Origin: Actinomycetes bacterium
GTDB taxonomy: Bacteria > Actinomycetota > Acidimicrobiia > Acidimicrobiales > RAAP-2
DNA length: 8,626 bases
Assembly (NCBI GenBank): GCA_021850345.1
Contig: JAJZMN010000008.1
Span: 1 to 8,626, forward strand
Reading direction: 5' to 3'
The notes under the pieces were generated by a model. It saw nothing but the letters and a program-made list of their open reading frames with translations, was not told the DNA's origin and did no database searches. Below, one piece after another: positions 1 through 6,290 of this stretch; the first letter of the stretch is position 1; the number at the start of each line of letters is the position of its first letter. Made by a program: the position numbers and the translations under genes.

Positions 1-1083
1 GCTCACATTTGTGGGATGCTGGAGAACTGTTCGTAACCCCTGGCGGATCGCTCGGCGGGCGAAGCGGCGCATCACGTAGCCCTGCGTGTTGTTGGACGGC
101 TCCACGCCGTCGAGCGCGAGGAACACGACTGCTCTCGTGTGGTCGGCGATGATCCGCTCGGCGCGGTGTCCCTCGCTTGGCGCGCGGCGTGCGCTTCCTT
201 GCGGGCGCATCGTATCGATGGCCTCGACGAGCGGCGCGAGGAGATCGATCTCGAAGGCGTCCGGGGCATCGGCAGAGGCCATCGCGATGCGCTCCAACCC
301 ACCTCCGAAGTCGACATTGCGCCGGGGCAGCAGCTCGAAGCCGCTCGTGGTCTTGCGGTACTGCATGAAGACCGAGTTTCCGATCTCGACGTACCGGCCG
401 CAGTCGCAGTGAGGATGGCAGTGCCGGCCGAACGCCGGGTCGTGGGGAACCTGTGGGAAGAGGTAGAAGACCTCGGAGTCGGGACCGCCCGGCTCGCCGG
501 CGGGCATCGTGTCGGGCGGGCCGGATCTGCTCCACCAGCACTGCGACTCGTCGTAGGCGACGATGCGTGCCTCGCCGATGCCGGCTCGCGCTGCCTGTAC
601 TGCCGACCCGGCCCCCACGACGACCGGATCGAGCCCCGCGCCGGCGAAGAGCCCCTTCCAGAGTTGCTCGGACTCGTCGTCTCGGGGGATGTCCCAGCGC
701 GGTGAGCCCGAGAAGATGCTCGCGAAGAGCCGGGACGGATCGAGTCCGACCACGCCCGTCAGGAACTCGAAGAGCCAAGGGAGCTGCTCCTGCTTGAAGT
801 AGCTGCCGAGCGACCAGTTCCCGAGCATCTCGAAGAGCGTCGTGTGGCGCGTGTCCCCGACGTCGTCGATGTCCTCTGCCCGGAAGCAGATCTGCGAGTC
901 GACCAGTCGATCGCCCGACGGATGCGGCGCGCCCAAGAGGTAGGGGATGAGCGGCTGCATGCCCGAACCGGTGAACAGGGTGGTCGGGTCCTCTCTCGGG
1001 ACCACGTTCGCCCGGGCGATCGGCGCGTGCCCACGATCGACGAAGAAGTCGAGGTACGCCTGTCGGATCCTCCCCGCGTCCAC
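1..1083 (-). CDS. alaS: Alanyl-tRNA synthetase, N-terminal 361 residues (3' end outside window), CPR-like subtype
   Basis: Class II synthetase that charges tRNA-Ala with alanine in the cytoplasm. The frame is open from GTG at 1083 to the left edge. Visible parts: an N-terminal helix (IRQAYLDFF, 6-14); a motif 1 region with DPTTLFTGSGM (32-42); motif 2 (TLFEMLGNWSLGSYFK, 82-97); GGPDSEVF (199-206); EIGNSVFMQY (233-242); motif 3 (NVDFGGGLER, 256-265); and IIADHTRA (311-318) followed by PSNNTQGYVMRR, leading into the tRNA-recognition region. Editing and C-Ala domains would lie outside. It departs from the standard bacterial enzyme: the usual CVRAGGKHND block is shortened to ICFRAEDIDDVG (65-76), and the usual TGPCGPCSE loop is replaced by a longer MPAGEPGGPDSE (193-204). 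From memory these resemble Patescibacteria/CPR AlaRS. GTG 1083 is the most upstream possible start because an in-frame TAG lies four codons before it. There is no SD, so a leaderless mRNA is plausible. It diverges from rsgA. Confidence 0.93.
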   Translation of the reverse strand, partial: MDAGRIRQAYLDFFVDRGHAPIARANVVPREDPTTLFTGSGMQPLIPYLLGAPHPSGDRLVDSQICFRAEDIDDVGDTRHTTLFEMLGNWSLGSYFKQEQLPWLFEFLTGVVGLDPSRLFASIFSGSPRWDIPRDDESEQLWKGLFAGAGLDPVVVGAGSAVQAARAGIGEARIVAYDESQCWWSRSGPPDTMPAGEPGGPDSEVFYLFPQVPHDPAFGRHCHPHCDCGRYVEIGNSVFMQYRKTTSGFELLPRRNVDFGGGLERIAMASADAPDAFEIDLLAPLVEAIDTMRPQGSARRAPSEGHRAERIIADHTRAVVFLALDGVEPSNNTQGYVMRRFARRAIRQGLRTVLQHPTNVS

Positions 1084-1089
1084 GGAGGG

Positions 1090-1095
1090 ACGCTA
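1090..1095 (-). promoter_or_regulatory. Candidate -10 element for leaderless alaS
   Basis: On the minus strand TAGCGT, fitting TANNNT, lies exactly 6 nt before the GTG start, and the gap (ccctcc) contains no SD. This geometry would place transcription initiation at or next to the start codon, common in actinobacteria. No convincing -35 hexamer is visible, so this rests on one hexamer and its spacing. Confidence 0.3.
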
Positions 1096-1171
1096 CCAGC
1101 GGGCTCTCGAGGACCCGATTGCGCTAGCGTCGGCGGTTGAGCATTTCCGACGGGGAGAGGAGGGACGGACA

Positions 1172-1243
1172 ATGACGATGCGAGACCTTGACGCACAGTC
1201 GAGCACGGCCGTGCCCTTCACCCGTTTGCCCGCGTCGACCTGA
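1172..1243 (+). CDS. Short leader ORF (23 aa) upstream of rsgA, hypothetical
   Basis: ATG at 1172 is preceded by AGGAGGG (1158-1164) with a 7-nt gap, the best ribosome binding site in the window. The frame closes with TGA at 1241-1243 after 23 residues (begins MTMRDLDAQSST, ends RLPAST). It lies 82 nt upstream of the rsgA start on the same strand, inside the alaS-rsgA divergent gap. The peptide has no signal sequence, no membrane segment and no obvious run of one amino acid, so no classical attenuation specificity is visible. A perfect 12-bp palindrome, GCACGGCCGTGC, lies within it at 1203-1214. It could be a regulatory leader peptide, a small protein, or a chance frame behind a chance purine-rich stretch. 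Confidence 0.4.
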   Translation: MTMRDLDAQSSTAVPFTRLPAST

Positions 1244-1272
1244 GCCCCGAGCGATCGAGCAGCTTCACGCCC

Positions 1273-1323
1273 GAGCGCGTCCGCGCTCCGCCGGTCCTGG
1301 CGGGCCTCCACGAGGAGCTCCTC
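1273..1323 (+). promoter_or_regulatory. Three consecutive hairpin motifs in the rsgA leader, the last covering the SD
   Basis: Between the leader ORF and rsgA lie: GAGCGC/GCGCTC (1273-1278 with 1283-1288, 4-nt loop); CCGCC/GGCGG (1288-1292 with 1299-1303, 6-nt loop); and the 12-bp palindrome GAGGAGCTCCTC (1312-1323), whose first half is the rsgA SD. The SD can also pair with CTCC at 1306-1309. If transcribed, this leader could hide or expose the rsgA ribosome binding site. High GC makes chance hairpins common, so a regulatory role is inference. Confidence 0.4.
1312..1317 (+). promoter_or_regulatory. Ribosome binding site fixing the rsgA TTG start
   Basis: GAGGAG lies 8 nt before TTG 1326. 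The frame stays open upstream to 1188, but no SD serves the upstream part and the residues before 1326 do not resemble RsgA. This site therefore selects TTG 1326 as the start. Confidence 0.7.
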
Positions 1324-1325
1324 TC

Positions 1326-2366
1326 TTGACCGATGACTTTTGCGCGCTCGCGCCCTACGGTTTCTCCGAGCGCGTGCAGGCACTGTGGAACGAAACGACT
1401 GACAAGACTGCCACCTTCGCGCGTCCCGCACGCGTGGTCCGAGTCGACGGCGCGACGTGCCGGGTCGCATGCGACGACGGCGAAGAGCGCTCGTGTCGCG
1501 CACGGACGCAGCTCGCGGTCGGCGACTGGGTCGCCGTGGACGGCGACGTGATCGAAGGGGTGCTCCCTCGGTGGTCCGCCCTGACGAGAGCCGACCCGGC
1601 CGCAACCGGTGCCCAGGCAGGCGTCCAGCTGCTCGCGGCGAACGTCGACGTCGTCATCGTCGCCGCGCCTGCTGACCGGCTGAAGCCCGCCCGCGTCGAG
1701 CGCGAGGTCGCGCTGGCCTGGGAGAGCGGGGCCAGGCCGATCGTCGCACTGACCAAGGCCGACCTCGGTGACGGCCACCTGCTCGAAGCGCTCCGCCGGC
1801 GTGTCAGCGGTGTCGACGTGTTGGCGACGAGCGTCCGTCAGGCGAAGGGGCTCGAGCAACTCGCTCGGGAGCTCGGCGTGGGCGTCACCGGCGTGCTCAT
1901 CGGGCCGTCGGGTGCGGGGAAGTCCACGCTGGTCAACGCGCTTGTGGGACGCGAGGTGCAAGCCACCGGCGAGGTCAGGGCCGGCGACCTGCGTGGACGC
2001 CACACGACCACCTCCCGGCAGCTCGTACGCCTGCCGGCCGGCGGCGTGCTCATCGACACGCCGGGGCTGCGCAGCCTGGGGCTCACGGGGCGAGAGGCGG
2101 TCGGCGCGGCGTTCCCGGACCTCGAGCGGTTGGCGCGGGGCTGCCGGTTCCGGGACTGCAGCCATGGGAGCGAGCCGGGGTGCGCCGTGCGGCGCGCCGT
2201 CTCTGACGGCTCGCTCGATCCGGCGCGTCTCGCGAGCTTCGAGAAGCTCGCGAGGGAAGCTGCCGCCGAGCGCAGACGTGCGGACCCGCTCGAGGCGCGC
2301 GCCGCCCGGCGCCGGTACGCGCAGCGCACGAGGGAGGCGCGCCGCTACGACAAGCGACGCTGGTGA
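1326..2366 (+). CDS. rsgA: Ribosome small subunit-dependent GTPase A
   Basis: A late-acting 30S maturation GTPase that binds the decoding region and hydrolyses GTP when stimulated by the small subunit. The 346 residues are normal for the family. Domain order: an N-terminal OB-fold (about 30-90, with the typical VGDWVAV at 65-71); then a circularly permuted GTPase domain in the order G4-G5-G1-G2-G3, with TKAD (143-146), TSV (168-170), P-loop GPSGAGKST (193-201), RHTTT (225-229) and DTPG (244-247); then a zinc knuckle with Cys273, Cys278, His280 and Cys286; then a basic helical tail. The permuted order is diagnostic of the YjeQ/RsgA family. TTG is chosen because GAGGAG lies 8 nt upstream. It diverges from alaS and converges with the nitroreductase, so it is probably monocistronic, apart from the short leader ORF before it. 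Confidence 0.96.
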   Translation: MTDDFCALAPYGFSERVQALWNETTDKTATFARPARVVRVDGATCRVACDDGEERSCRARTQLAVGDWVAVDGDVIEGVLPRWSALTRADPAATGAQAGVQLLAANVDVVIVAAPADRLKPARVEREVALAWESGARPIVALTKADLGDGHLLEALRRRVSGVDVLATSVRQAKGLEQLARELGVGVTGVLIGPSGAGKSTLVNALVGREVQATGEVRAGDLRGRHTTTSRQLVRLPAGGVLIDTPGLRSLGLTGREAVGAAFPDLERLARGCRFRDCSHGSEPGCAVRRAVSDGSLDPARLASFEKLAREAAAERRRADPLEARAARRRYAQRTREARRYDKRRW

Positions 2367-2369
2367 TGA

Positions 2370-2416
2370 GGGCCCGAGGGCTGCGCCGGCATTCGTGCGG
2401 CGCCGGCAACGGGCCC
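2370..2416. terminator. Candidate bidirectional terminator between convergent genes
   Basis: The 68-nt gap between the rsgA and nitroreductase stop codons holds two nested pairs of self-complementary blocks: GGGCCC at 2370-2375 and 2411-2416 outside, and GCCGGC at 2385-2390 and 2402-2407 inside. Each block is itself palindromic, so the pairs can form on either strand. The same blocks also read as direct repeats (GGGCCCGAG, GCGCCGGCA). There is no T-tract, so intrinsic termination is uncertain. Confidence 0.4.
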
Positions 2417-2434
2417 GAGTTCCGGCCGAGGCCC

Positions 2435-2950
2435 CTACCAGCGGTCCCAGTGCACCACGTCGTCGAAGGGGCGGCGGTTCGGGTGTTGGATCGGACGGAG
2501 CGGGCGGTCGGCGGGATAGCCGAGCGCGATCAGATAGGGGCACCAATGGTGGGGGGGCAGGCCGAGGACCCGCCTCGCCTCGTCCTGGTCGCCGACGGCG
2601 GCATGGCCGGAGCCGATCCCGAGGTCGGCGGCCGCCACCATGATGTAGGCGGTCGCCTGGCCCAGGTCGTACTGGAGCCATCGGGCGTGCATCTCGTCGT
2701 CGGGCTCCGCCGCGACGAGCGCGATGGTCGCCGCAGAGGTGGCCACGTGCCCTGCTCCCCGCCAAACGCCCGAGAGCTCGTGGAGGCGCTCGGGGTCGGT
2801 CACGACCACGAAATGCCAGGGCTGCCAATTGGTGGACGACGGCGCGCGGCGGCCGGCCTCGAGGATCCGTTCGAGATCGGCACGCGCCAGGGGCTGCTCG
2901 GTGTACTGGCGGACGTTTCGGCGTGATCTGATGGCGTCCCAGGTCTCCAT
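2435..2950 (-). CDS. Nitroreductase-family FMN oxidoreductase
   Basis: A cytoplasmic flavoenzyme of the nitroreductase superfamily, which transfers electrons from NAD(P)H through FMN to nitro compounds, quinones or unknown natural substrates. It has 171 residues, at the short end of the family. Visible features: the N-terminal phosphate-binding stretch IRSRRNVRQY (7-16), the conserved APSSTNWQPWHFVVV (36-50), GIGSGHAAVGD (111-121) contributing to the flavin pocket, ALGYPAD (142-148), and a C-terminal RRPFDDVVHWDRW (159-171). ATG 2950 starts exactly where the family fold begins; the frame extends further upstream but that extension is low-complexity and overlaps the radical SAM gene. No clear SD is present. 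TAGACC (2958-2963 on the plus map) sits 7 nt before the ATG, so the mRNA may be leaderless. It is divergent from the radical SAM gene with an 80-nt gap. Substrate unknown. Confidence 0.92.
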   Translation of the reverse strand: METWDAIRSRRNVRQYTEQPLARADLERILEAGRRAPSSTNWQPWHFVVVTDPERLHELSGVWRGAGHVATSAATIALVAAEPDDEMHARWLQYDLGQATAYIMVAAADLGIGSGHAAVGDQDEARRVLGLPPHHWCPYLIALGYPADRPLRPIQHPNRRPFDDVVHWDRW

Positions 2951-3024
2951 TCGCCCAGGTCTAGCAGCCTCGGAGAGACACGGGTCCTTTGGCCCTGGCC
3001 GGCCCGGTGCCCCTCCTTCATGGT

Positions 3025-3029
3025 GGAGG
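3025..3029 (+). promoter_or_regulatory. SD deciding the radical SAM start
   Basis: GGAGG at 3025-3029 lies 1 nt before ATG 3031 and 4 nt before the in-frame GTG 3034. By spacing GTG 3034 is the better start; the two differ by one residue only. An overlapping 5-codon frame (ATG 3020 to TGA 3035-3037) ends on the GTG as GTGA. Confidence 0.45.
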
Positions 3030-3030
3030 G

Positions 3031-4218
3031 ATGGTGAGCAGCAGTCCGGCAACGTCCGGGGTGCGCAAGCTGCGCTTCGACACCTCGGCCCGCCCATTCC
3101 TCGTCCTCTTCGAGCTGACGCGTGCCTGCGACCTCGCGTGCCGCCACTGCCGGGCGGAGTCGGTCCCCGACCGTGATCCTCGCGAGCTTGCGACCGAGGA
3201 GGTCGAGGCGGTCCTCGACGACCTCGCCGCGATCGGGGCGCCCCGGCCCCGGGTCATCTTCACCGGCGGGGACCCCTTGCAGCGGCCCGACCTCCAGACG
3301 CTCGTCACGCACGGCGCGAAGGCCGGCTTGTCCATCGGCGTCTCGCCGGCCGGCACGCCCCGGGCCTCGGTGTCCGCCTTGGCCGCGCTCCGCCTGTGTG
3401 GTGCGACGGCGGTGTCCCTGTCGATCGACGGGGCGAGCGAGGAAGTGCACGACGCGTTCCGCGGAGTGGGCGGGTCCTTCGGCTGGACCGTCGACGCATG
3501 CCGCGCCGCGGGGAGGGTCGGTCTCCGGTTGCAGGTCAACACGACCGTCACCGCGCGCACCGTGCTCGAGCTCCCGGGTATCGCCCGGCTGGTCGACGAG
3601 CTGCACGCGGCGATGTGGAGCGTGTTCTTCGTGGTGCCGACCGGGCGCGCCGGCGCCTCGCAGGCGCTTTCGGCCGAAGAGACCGAAGACGTCCTCGCCT
3701 TCCTCTACGACCTCGCCCCGAGGGTCCCGCTCAAGACCACCGAGGCGCCGTCGTTCCGCCGGCTCCTCGTGCACGGTGAAGAGGGCAGAGAGGGGCGCAG
3801 ACCCGGGGCGCTCTACTGGCTCCTGCACCAGGAGCTCTACGAAGCGTGGCCGCTCGCCGAGCGTTCGAGCACGGACCACATGACGCTCGCCGGTGATCAC
3901 CGGCGGGCACCGCTCGCCGTGGGGGACGGCCGTGGCGTGGTCTTCGTCTCGCACACCGGTGACGTCCAGCCGAGCGGCTTCCTGCCACTCGTCGTGGGGA
4001 ACGTCCGGGAGACCCCGCTCCCGGCCCTCTATGCGACCGCCCCGCTCCTCAGAGCGTTGCGCGACCCCGCCGAGCACCACGGGCGGTGCGCGCGTTGTGA
4101 GCTCCACGAGATCTGCGGCGGCTCGAGGGCACAGGCCTACGCTCGCACGGGCGACCCCCTCGGCGAGGACCCGACCTGCGACTACGAGCCGGCCGGGGCG
4201 GGGGAGTACCTGTCATAA
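3031..4218 (+). CDS. Radical SAM/SPASM domain protein, probably TIGR04053 family
   Basis: An enzyme using a [4Fe-4S] cluster and S-adenosylmethionine to generate a radical on an unknown substrate. The 395 residues begin with the cluster motif CDLACRHC (Cys33, Cys37, Cys40), followed by TGGDP (78-82), which contacts SAM, and by SLSIDG (129-134) and QVNTTVT (168-174) in the TIM-barrel core. The C-terminal SPASM-like auxiliary cluster region has GDVQPSGFLPLVVGN (310-324) and Cys353, Cys356, Cys362 and Cys383. Overall order and the stretch WSVFFVVPTGRAG recall, from memory, the sporadic TIGR04053 family, related to the NirJ/AhbD heme-decarboxylase-like group; that family has no established function that I know of. 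The gene diverges from a nitroreductase and converges with a histidine kinase gene. I found no recognisable RiPP precursor next to it. The gene is complete and ends TAA. Confidence 0.93.
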   Translation: MVSSSPATSGVRKLRFDTSARPFLVLFELTRACDLACRHCRAESVPDRDPRELATEEVEAVLDDLAAIGAPRPRVIFTGGDPLQRPDLQTLVTHGAKAGLSIGVSPAGTPRASVSALAALRLCGATAVSLSIDGASEEVHDAFRGVGGSFGWTVDACRAAGRVGLRLQVNTTVTARTVLELPGIARLVDELHAAMWSVFFVVPTGRAGASQALSAEETEDVLAFLYDLAPRVPLKTTEAPSFRRLLVHGEEGREGRRPGALYWLLHQELYEAWPLAERSSTDHMTLAGDHRRAPLAVGDGRGVVFVSHTGDVQPSGFLPLVVGNVRETPLPALYATAPLLRALRDPAEHHGRCARCELHEICGGSRAQAYARTGDPLGEDPTCDYEPAGAGEYLS

Positions 4219-4220
4219 CG

Positions 4221-4242
4221 TCGGCCCCGCCCCGGCGGCCGA
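4221..4242 (+). terminator. Candidate terminator hairpin after the radical SAM gene
   Basis: Three nt after the TAA stop, TCGGCC (4221-4226) pairs perfectly with GGCCGA (4237-4242) around a 10-nt loop in which CCG and CGG could add three pairs. A second small inverted repeat, GTAGC/GCTAC (4271-4275 with 4281-4285), overlaps the stop codon of the opposing kinase gene. Neither is followed by a T-run on its gene's strand, so termination may be factor-dependent. Confidence 0.35.
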
Positions 4243-4281
4243 GGGCTCAGGGACCTCACCTGCGCTGGGGGTAGCCAGGTG

Positions 4282-5658
4282 CTACGTGCGCGATCGCGTC
4301 GACGGCAGCGGCGCCGTGGCAGTGACGGTGGTCCCGCCTCCGATCACCGACCGGAGCTCGAGCTTGCCGCCGATGAGCTCCATGCGCTCGCGCATGCCGA
4401 CCAGCCCGAGGTGGGCATCGCCCGCAGGGTCGTCTGCGTTCCTGGGATCGAAGCCGACGCCGTCGTCGGCCACCTGGAGCCGGAGCATGCGAGGTGCGAA
4501 CGTGAGGTAGAGGGTGATCCTGTCCGCCTGCGCGTGGTGCTCGGCGTTGTTCAGCGCTTCCTGGCCGACGCGGTAGACCGCCAATCCGACCGCGGGAGGG
4601 ATCGGCGCCTCGGGTCCTTCGACCAAGAACTCCGTACGGCCGCCGCGCCGCTGGGCGTCGGCGACGAGGCGTTCGAGGGAGGCGACCAACCCGAGATCGT
4701 CGAGGTCCGGAGGCCGAAGTCGTACGGCAACCGTGCGGAGCTCCTCCATGGCCTGGTCGGCCAAGGCGCTCGCGTCCAGGAGTTCGGAGCGGGTACTCGG
4801 GCTCGCCTTGGCCGCGCGCTCAACTCGGCGGCGCAGCTCCACGACGAGCTGCAGCGCCTGATCGTGCAGCTCCTGGGAGATGCGCTTGCGCTCGTCCTCC
4901 TGGGCGCCGAGGACCGCAAGCGCCCAGGCACGCGCCCTCCGCTGCTCGCTCGCCTCTTCGGTCACGTCCTGGAAGACGACCTGGGTGAGCCGCTCGCCAC
5001 CCTCTCCGACGTGGTGTGAAACCGCGGGACGCAGGTCGACACCGGGTGCGACGTAGATCCGCTCCGGCACCCGATCGCCGAGGAGGGCGGCGGCCGTCTC
5101 GGCCCCGAGCACGTCGGCGAGGTACCGGCCCGTTGGCCTTCCTCGAAGGAGCGCGCCTGCCGCGGGATTGATCTCCTGGATCCGCCCGGAGGCATCGAGC
5201 ACGACTGCAGGAACCCCGCTCGATTCGAAGAGGGCCCGGTAGCGTCGCTCTGCCGTCTCGTGCGCCTGGCGCTCCATGCGCTCGGACTCCACGACCTTTC
5301 CCACGACCGGCGCGACGGCGCCGAGGATGGCGAGCCCCATCGCGTGACCGACAAGGTCGATCCGGTCGCCGTCCATGGCGTCCATGATCACGTATGGGAG
5401 CGATACGGCGAAGACGAGAGCCGTGGTCGCCACCGAGCCGCGCCAGCCGAACACGAGAGCCGCGTAGACGACGGGGAAGGTGTACGCGATCGTGACGAAG
5501 GCATCGGGGTAACCGCCCACCGCGGCGTGGAAGATGGCGTGCGTGGCGAAGACCGCCACCACGAGTCCCTGGGTCACCCAGAACCGGGGGTCGCGGATGG
5601 GCGGCAGGTATTCGACTGCCGTCTCCCGCAGGCGCCCGGCGAGCGTCGCCCCGCTCAC
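4282..5658 (-). CDS. Membrane-bound PAS sensor histidine kinase (NarX/DegS-like, HisKA_3)
   Basis: Sensor kinase of a two-component system; autophosphorylates on His and passes phosphate to the regulator encoded just upstream. The 458 residues contain four likely membrane helices (about 27-47, 52-71, 75-94, 102-122), a short linker helix, a PAS domain (about 137-235; RYRALFESSGVPAVVLD onward), a HisKA_3 dimerisation helix with EDERKRISQELHDQ (254-267, phospho-acceptor His265), and a HATPase domain with QEALNNAEHH (366-375), DDGVGFD (398-404), HLGLVGMRERMELIGG (416-431) and GGGTTVTATAPL (440-451). There is no sizeable extracytoplasmic domain, so the signal is likely sensed in the membrane or by the PAS domain. 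The start is GTG 5658, overlapping the regulator's TGA by 4 nt (GTGA), implying translational coupling. Confidence 0.95.
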   Translation of the reverse strand: MSGATLAGRLRETAVEYLPPIRDPRFWVTQGLVVAVFATHAIFHAAVGGYPDAFVTIAYTFPVVYAALVFGWRGSVATTALVFAVSLPYVIMDAMDGDRIDLVGHAMGLAILGAVAPVVGKVVESERMERQAHETAERRYRALFESSGVPAVVLDASGRIQEINPAAGALLRGRPTGRYLADVLGAETAAALLGDRVPERIYVAPGVDLRPAVSHHVGEGGERLTQVVFQDVTEEASEQRRARAWALAVLGAQEDERKRISQELHDQALQLVVELRRRVERAAKASPSTRSELLDASALADQAMEELRTVAVRLRPPDLDDLGLVASLERLVADAQRRGGRTEFLVEGPEAPIPPAVGLAVYRVGQEALNNAEHHAQADRITLYLTFAPRMLRLQVADDGVGFDPRNADDPAGDAHLGLVGMRERMELIGGKLELRSVIGGGTTVTATAPLPSTRSRT

Positions 5659-6284
5659 TCCTCGATCAGCCCGTGACGGGCAGCCCAGGCGACGAGCTCC
5701 GCGCGCGAGCCGACGCCCAGCTTGGTGAAGAGGTGACCCAAGTGGGCGTCCACGGTCCGTTTGCTCACGTTGAGCCGCGAGGCGATCGCCTTGTTCTGCA
5801 TCCCGGTGGCCACCAGCGCGAGCACCTCGCGTTCGCGCGTGGTCAGCGGCTGGCCCGACGGTGCGCCACCGGTCGCGAGCTCCGCGGAGACCGTCGAGTC
5901 GAGCACGGTCGCGCCGAGTGACGCAGAACGGACGGCGGAGACCAGCTCCTCGTCGGAAGCGGTCTTGAGGAGGTATCCGGCGGCGCCGGCTGCCAGGGCG
6001 GCCTTCACGTAGCTCGGGTTCGCGTACGACGAGAGGATGAGGACTCGCACGTCGGGGTTTCTTCGGTGCAGCTCGCCGGCAAGCTCGATGCCGCTCATGC
6101 CCGGGAGCCTGACATCGGCGAGCACGACGTCGGGGGTGGTCTCGGTCACCAGCTCGATCGCCAGCTCGGCGCTGTCCGCCTCTGCCACCACCTCGAGGCC
6201 GCCGAGCTCGAGGATCGTGCGGGTGCCCTGACGCACGACGGAGTGGTCGTCGACCACCAGCACCCGAGGACGTGTTGCCGGCAC
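5655..6284 (-). CDS. NarL/LuxR-family response regulator
   Basis: A DNA-binding response regulator, 209 residues, normal size. The receiver domain (7-122) has the acidic pair Asp12/Asp13, phospho-acceptor Asp57 in VLADVRLPG, Ser85 in the LILSSY strand and Lys107 in YLLKT, so all activation residues are present. A linker leads to a LuxR-type helix-turn-helix (about 146-205: LTTREREVLALVATG, then NKAIASRLNVSKRTVDAHL). The frame stays open far upstream, but GTG 6284 (V-PATRPRVLVVDDHS) fits the family start exactly and the upstream extension is antisense to the cupredoxin gene. No SD precedes it; GATACT lies 6 nt upstream, suggesting a leaderless mRNA. It is first gene of an operon with the kinase and diverges from the cupredoxin gene, an obvious candidate target. 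Confidence 0.95.
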   Translation of the reverse strand: MPATRPRVLVVDDHSVVRQGTRTILELGGLEVVAEADSAELAIELVTETTPDVVLADVRLPGMSGIELAGELHRRNPDVRVLILSSYANPSYVKAALAAGAAGYLLKTASDEELVSAVRSASLGATVLDSTVSAELATGGAPSGQPLTTREREVLALVATGMQNKAIASRLNVSKRTVDAHLGHLFTKLGVGSRAELVAWAARHGLIEE

Positions 6285-6290
6285 CGCATG

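Noticed and set aside
139..1140. Plus-strand open frames opposite alaS
   Set aside because: The minus frame from 1083 reads continuously through conserved AlaRS motifs; the plus frames are its shadow.
1188..1325. Upstream TTG 1188 as the rsgA start
   Set aside because: The extra 46 residues are Arg/Pro-rich and unlike the family, while TTG 1326 has GAGGAG at good spacing.
1218..2828. Long minus-strand open frame (536 codons) antisense to rsgA and the nitroreductase region
   Set aside because: Low-complexity Arg/Pro/Ala-rich translation without family motifs; it lies opposite a clear RsgA and is a typical product of high GC.
2800..4107. Long minus-strand open frame (435 codons) antisense to the radical SAM gene
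   Set aside because: The plus strand carries a complete radical SAM/SPASM protein with all cluster cysteines; the antisense frame has no recognisable domain.
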